Assembly (NCBI RefSeq): GCF_965363235.1
Contig: NC_134849.1
Location: forward strand, 13,790,863 to 13,854,862
Direction of reading: 5' to 3'
DNA: 64,000 nt
Source: Mytilus galloprovincialis
Lineage: Eukaryota > Mollusca > Bivalvia > Mytilida > Mytilidae
The first letter of the stretch is position 1; each line of letters opens with the position of its first letter. The position numbers were made by a program, and so were the translations under genes. This document shows positions 10,601 to 22,600 of the stretch, piece after piece. Below the pieces are notes generated by a model. The model saw nothing but the letters and a program-made list of their open reading frames with translations. It was not told where the DNA came from and did no database searches.

Positions 10601-13600
10601 AATGTTATAAGCAAGCGGGTGGCATGATCTTATTTTTATGTTAATATCTTTTAATTCTGTAAAAATTTGTATATCCTTTCCTGTTTTGCAGCTTTCAGGC
10701 CGCCATAGATTATGCCAAGGAGGAGCAATTTGACTTGTATATTTGTGTAGGAGGCGGGTCAGTGATGGACACATGTAAAGCAGCCAATTTGTATGCCAGC
10801 AATCCATCAGCAGAATTGTTAGATTATGTCAATGCCCCTATTGGCAAAGGTTTACCTGTTACTCATACATTGAAGCCACTTATTGCAAGTAAGTACACGA
10901 AGGCATACCTGTCAACTGACCTGTATTCTGCGGGTGTGACCAGAGATTTTCACAATTCTGAGGGATCACCCGGAAAACCCGCCGGGTCATTGAAATAACC
11001 GGGAATTCCGAAAATGACCCGCTTTCACCCGTATTTCTTAGCCTTGAGATTGATTTCATAAGTAATATTCCTTTGAAATACCGGCAAATTCGTAATTCAT
11101 CCATGAACAGGAAGTTCATCTAGCTATGTAAACTATCAAATTAAGTGACCCATTAAGTGCATGACTTCACTTGACAGCTTTGACACTTAATTAACACCAA
11201 TTACCTTAGCTTTAGGTTGTAAATAAATTGCACCATTGGTTTACAAACTGAACTAGAGTTACTTCCCCTTATTTGTCACCTTTCAAAATTATTCCTTAAA
11301 TTTACGTTTTATGGGTGAAAAAGATTAAATCATAAAAATATAAAATTCAAATACATATTGAAAAATAACTTTTCATTATTTTTATACCTTTATACAATAT
11401 TTAAAAAAAAGTTGAAAATTGTTTTTTACATTTATACTTCCTTTAACTGTATTACTATATTTTATCATAGTCTAATTTCCTTGTTAAATGAAAAACATTG
11501 TGGTTAAAGGCTACATAGTCAATAGTCTTAAACATTTAAGAATTACATTAAAACATGTAAAAGTGTTTGATGATTGTAGTATTTTTTCTCAAAAAGTAAA
11601 GCACATAAGACTGAGTTACACAAATTTATAAAAATATTTAAAAGTTAATGAATTAATATTTAATTAGATTTAAAATGACTTAACAAAGTGAACATGCATT
11701 GATGTTTTGGTATCTTTGATATACATTATTAGAAAATGTACCATAAATACTGAAATTCAGCTCGAAAAAGTTCGTACGCGTTATGACCTGAGATTTGATT
11801 CTTCAATGCAGGTCATGACCTGCATTTTCATCGTCACAGGTTGACAGGTATGTGAAGGAAGAAAAAAAAAAGGGAAAACCTAAGTTGATCAAGGACACCA
11901 GTCAGACAGTCAAAACCAGTGATACCATTGTTGGACCAGAAGAATGAGACCTTTTTGTACCAAATGTCCAATAATCGTTTTCTAATTTAAAACAATTGCT
12001 AATTGCTCAGATTTTTCTGGTTAATTATAATTTATCTCTGGATCATGTTGATTTAATGTTTAGTGAGTCTTCACTTTGCCATCTTTAGAGGGCAGGCAGC
12101 ACATTTTTAACTTTGTTGTTTCATTCATAAGCGTCATGTTTTGAAATGATGTTAATGCGTCAAGAACTTTCCCAAATTTTCGCAAAATTCTATTTTATTT
12201 TGGTACATTTTCCTGAGCTCTAGTGCATTAATTTTTTTTTGTTATGCCTCAGAATATAAATAAGGGTTCTGCAGATTTAATTTCAATTACAATTTTTAAC
12301 ACAGCAAAATCGACAAACGTTTGTATATAGGTAACAATACATGTGGATTTATGTGGGAGGCATATTTTAACAGCCATTATTATGTATATCTCTGAGTCTG
12401 CCCTAAATATATATATATCAAGAATTTCATCAGGGTATTGTTTACAAAGCGATAGAAGCACGTCATATTAGAATTATAGTTTTGTTTTGTCAGTAATGTT
12501 TGCATTAATTCCATATCATCCTTTAATTATTTTCAGTAACAACAACAGCAGGAACAGGAAGTGAAACAACAGGAACATCAGTGTTTGATTACCTCCCCTT
12601 GAAATCTAAAACAGGTTTGTGTGTTACTATGTTACAGTATAATAGAATGTAAAGCAATGATTTTCTTATACAGCATTTCTTCAAGAGCCTGAAATGCAAT
12701 GGGTACTCACTTGTTAACTTAAGTCACAGTCTTGTGTATAAAATTACAATGGCTTATTTGTCAATTTTCATCTAAGGAAAATTATATTGTTAAAAAATCC
12801 AGCATAAAACAGTCCTATATATTTTTATTTTGGTAATAAAGGCTGGAATTATATTTACAAAAACATATATAGTTGTAAGTTGATGAAATTCAAAATCGTG
12901 ACCTTTTGAAATACCAAAATATAAGTATCAATAAGATGTAGAACTATATCTCTAAATTACTGAGTAATTATACATGTTTAGTTATGTGTAAAATCATTTT
13001 AAATAAAATCAAAAACAGAACCGATAACGACAATATTCAAAGATCACACTTTCGTTCAAATCTTTAAGAACAATTGCCATAAGCTGATATAGATCATGTC
13101 TAAGGAATGTACTTACGTGAAATTTCTAAATCTAGAATTTAAAATTGATACTTTCAAATATTGACTTCAGGGAATTTGTAGAACTGTTACATATCAGCGA
13201 AATTCATGTTTTATAACGATATTATTTCCCTGTAACCAATTCTTATTTCATATATAGTCAAGGGAAATAACATCTGATAGGTAATTAGTACATACATTAT
13301 CATGATTGCAGAATATTAATTAACCCATATTCCAAACTTTGCTCTAGCATGTCTAGGACTGACCTGATTGTTTAGCCGATTGACCTATTGACATTTGCAA
13401 TAAAAATTAGCTTCTGCTTTGTGACATCATATAATTTAACTAATTAATAAATAGTGTAAAATCCAGAACCTCACCTAAGTACATCCTTAATTAAAGTAGC
13501 AAACGGCCAGAATTGTCAGAAATTAACTAATAAAATATAAATGCTTTTTTTAAGGGGGAAATAACTCTTACAGAACTTAAATTTAAAAAAAAAGTTGCAT

Positions 13601-16600
13601 TCTGAAATGTAGTAGCCCCTTTTAACTAAGCAATACCACAACTGTATTTTATTATATCTATAAGGGAAATAACTCTTACTAATTTAGAGAAATAGAATGA
13701 GGACTTTTACAATATATTAATTTACCTTTATTGTAGGAATATCCAATAGAGCTATTCGACCAACATTAGGCATTGTAGACCCTCTACATTTACGTACTAT
13801 GCCAGAAAGAGTAGCAGCTTATAGTGGTATAGATGTATTATGGTTAGTTTAAAATAATAAAAAAAGACAGATATTTTGTCAAGGACACAAATTTAAAAAT
13901 ATTTAAACTTTGATTTTGTAACTATTTAAAAATATTCTTGTAGTAAAAAACCATTATTAAAAATGCTTTTAAAGATATTGAAGAAGGCCAGTGGTGGAAA
14001 CATCTTAAATTATGGTTTATTACTACAGTAATGTATTATATGTTTCCTATTGAAATATCTGAAACAAGTATTTGAAAATAGACATGAGAGAATCATTTTA
14101 AAGAAATAATATATTAACAGCCCTATGAATGTCAAATATGGGAGCTAAATATTTGAAATGTATATTCTCATCTTAATTATTTAACATAAACATTCAGAGC
14201 AATTGCAGTCTAAAATTTTTAATTTGTTTTTTTACTGAAAAATGACAATGGCTAAGTAGCATTAAAAAATGTTAAATTAATGTTGATAAAAAGAAATTAC
14301 AATTTATTATTAATACTTTTGTGATGAAGGTCATTATAGTGGATATCTGCATGATCATACTAAAAAAATGTTGATTTCATGATGAAGAAAAAAAAAATGA
14401 AAAACAGAAATTGCTTTTGCACCAAATTACACAAAACATATAGTAATAAATGACCTTCATGCATGAAAACATATAAAATAAAAATTACAAACACTTGACA
14501 TTAAAGTAATCTGTCATCACCCTCTTTGAACTAATTTGTCCAGTGGTAATACTTATATTAGTAATTTTATACACTTAAAAAAGTAAGAAATGTTTACTTG
14601 TTTGAATAAATTTATCATAATTTCATTTCCTTATCAATTTTGAATGATATTACCTTTTTATTCTTTTAAGAAAGAAAAAAATATAGATGAAATTTTTATA
14701 CAGCCCCTGATATTATTTTATTTTGGGGGTTAAAAAATGTCCTTAACATTCTTGTGTTGCTTTTTATTTTCTTCTATTTGGAGTTTAACAATTTATTTGA
14801 AGAACTAACAAAATATTTATTACCTTATATAAGTATAACAAATCTGAATGACTAAGGGAGATAACTCTGCTTCCCAAATTATTTCCCTATTCCAGTAAAT
14901 AGAAAAAAAATACTTCCCCTGACTGTAAATAGACTTGTTAATTAATTTGGTGACTGCCAATCATGATTTTAGCTACCATAGTACTAATTTCTTCTTTCTT
15001 TTTTTTGGTCATACAGCGGTTCAACTATTCCAGATCTTTGAATTTCAAATATTCGTTTTGAGCATTCCATGAGGACAGTACATTCAGGAAAGCACTTAAG
15101 AAGTATGAAATTCATAAAGTATTGTTTTTGTTTTTCAGTCATGCTATTGAGTCCTACACAGCAATACCCTACAGAGACAGAGTAACTGGAAGACCTGCCA
15201 ATCCAAACTTAAGACCCGCCTACCAAGGTTGTAATCCAATCAGTGATATCTGGTGCATGCATGCTTTAAAGATGACAAACAAATATCTTAAAAGGTATGC
15301 ATATGCAAACTGAAAGTTGGTTAATAAGATTTGGAAAAAGGAATGTCAATATAATTTTTTCTGAGCAAAACTTCATGTAATACCCAATGAGGTGATGAAG
15401 ACTCTATTTATTTGGGGGTAAAAGGTTAAAAGAGCTTAGCAACCATTAATAGACTGAATTTTGAAAAGGATAACTACTGTTAATCACATGTGTAAATCAA
15501 AATAATATTGCAAGGTTTTTATTTATCCGACAGTATCAGGTTGTCAAAAATAAAAAGTTGCATTCTTGTATTCATAATATTTAGTAGTAAAATTCCATTA
15601 TAAAGTATTTGTACACCTTTACAGTGTTTTCCCCAGACCGTTTTAGCGCTGCGATTTTCAGCGCTATTACAATTTCCCGCTGTCCTATTGCACTGACCGC
15701 AGCGCTATCTAGTGCAAGCGCGTCGCTATATTTTTTTCGTAATTTTCAATTTTTTTTTGTAATTTTCAAATTTCCTGCTTATTTTTCACTTCGGATCTAT
15801 TGATCGACTGGTTTACTATTTCTGAATGAATTATTTCCGTTGTATTAAGTAACTCCGCAGGACCAGTCTAATAAATTTTACAAAATAGCAACGGTGACCT
15901 ATAGTTGTTAATTTCTGTGTCATTTTGGTCTTTTGTGGATAGTTGTCTCATTGGCAATCATACCACATCTTCTTTTTTATATTTGAAAGATCAAAATAAA
16001 CAAAGATTTCAACATTGACATCTATTTTTTTTTCATTTAAAGAATATATAGAGGCATACATATGATTAGAAACAAACCCCAAGCTGATACGACTTGTGAA
16101 ATTTCACTTTCTCGATGTCCAGCTATGATGAGGCCATATTATAAAACGTTAAGGTCAGAAAAATGAGAAATCTTTCTGCTAAAAAATGTCTATTCTTATA
16201 AAATGTCGTAAGGTGAACAGTACACTGCTACAATGGTTACAAAATCAAACAGAAGCTGACAATGAGTTTATTGTTGGTCCTACATGTCCTGTTAGTAATA
16301 ACAAATCTTCACATAGGTAGTCTGGTGTAGACCCATCATGGAAAAAGACTTCTCCTTCAGTTTTATACACAGATAGAATGAGGATTAAAGATATGAATTT
16401 ACAATGGAGAAAAAAAGACTTTTTATATCATGTATATCCAGTCAATAACTTTAACAAAGGGGTACATTGTAACTTCCATAAGAATGATGAGGACATCATT
16501 ACAAGAGAAAACATCAATAGCATAATATAATAAAAACACATAACAAATCAATTACAAACAAACTGTGCGCCGCGATAAAGTTACTTTTTTTATTAAGTGT

Positions 16601-19600
16601 TGTCCATGATTTTTATTTAATTATATATATAGAATATTAGCTAATGAAATTAATGAATATTTCAATTCAAAGAGCAGTTTATGATGCAGATGACGATGAA
16701 GCCAGACAAAATATGGGATTGGCATCAGCGTATGCTGGCATTGGGTTTGGTAATGGAGGTGTTCATTTGTGGTACGATTGAATACCACATTTCATGATTT
16801 TTTTTTTTGATTTTTTAATGGTTCTTTGGTTGGAAGTGATAAGATGGAATACATTAATTATTTATCTTAAAATTTTCATTTTAAGTTAAACAAAATTTAA
16901 AGGCTTTGAAAATACAATTTAAAATTTTTTTGACATACAATTCTTGACAATTGGTGCTATAATCAATACCAATTATGATAAAACATATCAAAGTATAAAG
17001 AAATTATTCAAAACTAAGGTTCAAACTGCCATGGTCAAATGTATCCTTCTATGAATTGGCCTATTTAATGTGTTTTATTTAAGATTGACCTTTACAAAGA
17101 ATTAATCTATATTTTTAATGTATTCCATTTTTTATTGATTAGCTTGCTTACTGTGAATTCTTTTTATGTGTAGTATTCCTATTTTCGTGCATTTCATGGG
17201 TTCAGGTAAACTATGAAATGAAATATGTTCAACAAAATACTGAATTTCAATAGTCTTGTTTTTTTTACTTTGGTAAAACTACAAATTTGAATAGTAACAA
17301 TTTAGCAATTTTTTTGTAAATCAACAAAAATTGGTTACCACAAAAATAAATGAATTCATAGTATTTTGATAGATTTATTGCTCTTATCATTTTAGACATT
17401 TGTAAATTTACTAAAATGGGTTAAAATTTGGATTGACATTTTCTAAAAGCAATGTGTGTCAAATGGGGAAAGTATTTTTTACGAAAAATGCAACAATTCT
17501 GTTAAGAATTGGAAACTTTTTATCACTGAAAATATATAATGGATATCTTTGATAACACCAAAGTGATTCCAAACTGTAATGATTATTGCAATACTTCTAA
17601 TTGTGTGGTTACATGAGCATCTGTGATCATGTTTATGTATGTTACTGCTTGCCTTGACTTTGTACTTTCTAGAATTGTAGATGTGATGGTAAACTAACAG
17701 CAAACCAATTCTCTTTATTTTAATATTGACTAATATGATTAATAGCATGACTTTTTTTCTTTAATAACTGGTGGTCTTTGAATGCATTATTTGTGTTATT
17801 ATACTTTACTATAGCAACCACTTATAGAATTATTAAGATGTAACTGTAATTTACTGTATGATTTTCATTGTTTTTGGCGCACATTTGCATGTCAAAATAA
17901 CAACCTTTCCTTGATTTAATAATTTTGATTATACACCTTTCGTGATGGCCATAATTGTAGATCATGTATGGAGGAAATTATTTAAAGGGAAAATATGTAA
18001 TGTACAATGTACTTTTCTTAGGGAATTAATTTTATAAATTGTTATATGCAAATTTCAGGGCCATGACTTTTAAAGTTCCCATTTGAGATGTTGTAAATAA
18101 TAAAGCTGAGAAAATTGTGAAAAATTATGACCAAAAAAAGGTCTCACAAAAAATGAGGACCTTGCATTTAAATTTTTTATAGCATGATAATTTTCTGCAT
18201 GCAGCATTTCCAAATTCTTTTGCAATTATAAAGCACATACAACTTTTTCAATCTAAGATACTATTTGTTAAGTGTAAATATCTGTTTTTTTCTAACTGAA
18301 AGTTAGCACTCAATAATTTAAACTACTTTAACATTATATATCCAATCATATACCGGTAATATAAATATATCATATTCTAAGGCTAACAGTTATATGTACA
18401 GTGTAAACAAATTATTTTTTGTGAGTAATTTATGTTCGAGATTTAAGGGGTTAGAACAATATTGTGAATATAGGCTGGATAGAAACAGACCAACTTTAAG
18501 TTAATATCACCAAAAATAAGTTCAATGTAGAAAAAAAATTATCTGAAAAAAAGTCAAGAAAGTTCATTGAGTTATGATTGCTTTTTGCTATTTCTTTGCA
18601 TCTGGCTTTAAAAAAAGATTACGATATTAGAAAATGATCTTCTTAAAAATTATTTTTGTAGTTAATGTGGGATTTAATCTATACACTATTTTGTCAGAGT
18701 TGCAACCAACAGTGATCAATGGATTCATGAAATCCCCCACCCCCCTCACCCCCCCCCAAAAAAAGAAATGTATTTCAGATTTACCCGTATTTTACTTCAG
18801 AGCTGTTTACGACAAAGGCGATGTTGAGGCTAGATCAGAAATGCACATGGCAAGCTGTTATGCTGGTATTGGGTTTGGTAATAGTGGAACCCATTTATGG
18901 TAGGAAGAAGATAAAATCAAATAAAAAAGACTGGAACAAACTATTCCAAATAGAATTTAACAAACAATAAGAGTACATTTAAATGACCTATTTACTTGGA
19001 AACCCACATGTACATAATGAACAACTGTTGGTGATTGCATGTATTAACCACTTTTTATTTTTGCATGAGAGATCAATGAAAAGTTTGTCTCATTTTTTTT
19101 CAAAAACATATATTCTAACTTACCACATAACACAGATTATTTAAATTCTGTTTTATATTAATGCATACAAATCATCATGATCATTGATGGAACTTACTAT
19201 TATAAAACACATAACAGATTAAGAAAGAGTTGTCTCCATTACAAGGTCTTCTGCCTTAAATATTGCTTCTTTGAAATACTCATTTACTACTTCTGAGCTG
19301 TTTGTTATGAATGTGTTATGGATGTTTGATGCAATGCTTCAAGCTTTCTGGCTGGTATTTGACTTTTGGATAACTTATGCATTTTACTGCTTACACTTTT
19401 ATAAATCTACAATAATTAGCTGTTTGAAACTTTATCCATAATAACATAACTTATTCCTTTCTTAATTTGATATATGAAGCTATTTTCAATTTAATTATGT
19501 TTTTGTAAAATTGTGAAACAGATAACCAGATTTGAGAAATTTTTATTCATATCATAACCAGATTTGAGAAATTTTTATACATTCATGATATGATGCATGA

Positions 19601-22600
19601 AATTCAATACGTTTGAGAACTGATAAATTGGTATAAAAACTTAACTTTATCAACATGTAATGCTTAATTTAAAGTTTTTTCATTTGATTTCATTCTTTTT
19701 TAATGAGTGATTATTCAGCAGTCCACTTATAACCTTGAAATCAAGATATTTATATATTTTATATTTTAGCCATGGAATGTCATATCCTATCTCAGGACTG
19801 GTTAAGAATTTCAAATCCAAAGATTATGATGATGATCATCCTATGGTGGTAAGATTCATTGATAATTACAATGCAACATTGTTTGTTACGTTCATTTTGA
19901 TTGGATAACGTCACAAATTTTCATGACATAAAATCACAATTGATGCTGTGAAAACATAAGGGCAAAAAATGTATGATTTAGGTTTGTTTTCTATCAGTTT
20001 CATGAAAGTGGAGCTAACAATATGGTTTTTAAGCTCCAATGGCATCAATTGGTGATTTGATGGTCACGAATACTTGTTGGCTGACTTCACTAAAGCTTTG
20101 CAAGTAAACTTAATTTGTAACCATCAAATCACTAATTAAAGCCGTCGGAGCTTAAAATACAATACAGTTATCTCCTTATTATTATGTGGAAAAAATATAG
20201 ATCTATTATTAGGTAAAAACTGCTAGAAAATAAGATTGATTGATTTTTGTCAGACTCTGATGTAGGCTTATGTTGTAATTTCTCTTCTCCACAGAGAAGA
20301 TTCTTTAAAAAAATTCAGTTCTGTGCATATATTTAATAAATCAAAAGTGTTTAAACCTTTATTCGACAGTGCTCTTGTTTTATATCTACACAAATGGTTA
20401 AACTCAGTCACTTGTTAATAGTCTAAACATGTGCAATATCACTGAACAGAGATTTGAAAACCTCAATTTGCAGCAGATTAGAGATATTGACCTATTAAAA
20501 TGAGAAGTGATATTTCTTAAGAGGGAAAATGTCCAGTAAAGTTAGCAAAAACTCAGACACATATGAACATTTTCTAATACAATGTATCCAGAATATAATT
20601 TATTAATTTTCGTGGATACCAATATTCATGGATTTCGGAAAACTTAAATGTTCAGGGATATTTAATTTTGTGGTTTTGAAGAATTCAGCATATAAGTTTT
20701 CAGAAAATTTTTCATTTGTTGAACATTTAATATCATAATTCACCTGTTCACGAAAATAAGGAATATTAGTGAAGTCACCATAGTGTGACAATAAATGACC
20801 CATGTTTTATTTTCTTATAGCCACATGGACTATCTGTTATAGTGTCTGCCCCTGCTGTGTTCAACTTTACTGCTCCAGCTTGTCCAGAGCGCCATCTACA
20901 AGCAGCAGAGTTTTTGGGTAAGTATCAGAGATGATTTGATTTTCAGTTATTTTTTCCTATAAGAAAATATTTAAGAACTTTTGTTAAATCATCTTAAATT
21001 ATACATGGTTATTCTGTTACAGTAGTGAACTTAACACTATAACTGAATAGTTAAACTTATGGTGAACAAACTACGAAATGTTACTAGGTAAACAAATTTA
21101 GACATGAGAAGAAAAATATTTCAATATTGCAAGAAACAAAAAGGAATGATATTAATATTTACCCCAAAACAGGATAACCAATGATGGAAAATAGGAATTA
21201 AGAGAAAATAGTGTAATCAAGGATCAAAAGATAGGGATAAGAGAAATTGTTTGACCTATAATAGAAAGATAGGAATAAAGAGAAACAGGTGTGAACAATG
21301 ATAGCATGATTTGAATAAAGTAAAATTTTAAATTATACAAAGTCAGACAAAGTCAGACAAATATATTTACCATGAAATCAAGCTTTAATTGTATTTTCAT
21401 CACAGGTGTTGATATCACAAATAAAAGAAAGGAAGATGCTGGTCCAATTTTATCAGACAGACTTAGACAAATCATGCAAGACTTAGAAATGCCTGATGGT
21501 CTGGCTGCATTTGGATACACATCAGCAGACATACCAGCTCTAGTCAAGGGAACATTACCTCAGGTATGTGTTAAAGGGGATACACAGCAGACATACCAGC
21601 TCTAGTCAAGGGAACATTACCTCAGGTATGTGTTAAAGGGGATACACAGCAGACATACCTGCTCTAGTCAAGGGAACATTACCACAGGTATGTGTTAAAG
21701 GGGATACACATCAGCAGACATACCAGCTCTAGTCAAGGGAACATTACCACAGGTATGTGTTAAAGATACACATCAGCAGACATACCAGCTCTAGTCAAGG
21801 GAACATTACCTCAGGTATGTGTTAAAGGGGATACACATCAGCAGACATACCAGCTCTAGTCAAGGGAACATTACCTCAGGTATGTGTTAAAGGGGATACA
21901 CATCAGCAGACATACCAGCTCTAGTCAAGGGAACATTACCTCAGGTATGTGCTAAAGGGGATACACATCAGCAGACATACCAGCTCTAGTCAAGGGAACA
22001 TTACCACAGGTATGTGTTAAAGATACACATCAGCAGACATACCAGCTCTAGTCAAGGGAACATTACCTCAGGTATGTGTTAAAGGGGATACACATCAGCA
22101 GACATACCAGCTTTAGTCAAGGGAACATTACCTCAGGTATGTGTTAAAGGGGATACACATCGGCAGACATACCAGCTCTAGTCAAGGGAACATTACCTCA
22201 GGTATGTGTTAAAGGGGATACACATCAGTAGACATACCAGCTTTAGTCAAGGGAACATTACCTCAGGTATGTGTTAAAGGGGATACACATCGGCAGACAT
22301 ACCAGCTCTAGTCAAGGGAACATTACCTCAAGTATGTGTTAAAGGGGATACACATCAGCAGACATACCAGCTCTAGTCAAGGGAACATTACCACAGGTAT
22401 GTGTTAAAGGGGATACACATCAGCAGACATACCAGCTCTAGTCAAGGGAACATTACCTCAGGTATGTGTTAAAGGGGATACACATCAGCAGACATACCAG
22501 CTTTAGTCAAGGGAACATTACCACAGGTATGTGTTAAAGGGGATACACATCAGCAGACATACCAGCTCTAGTCAAGGGAACATTACCTCAGGTATGTGTT

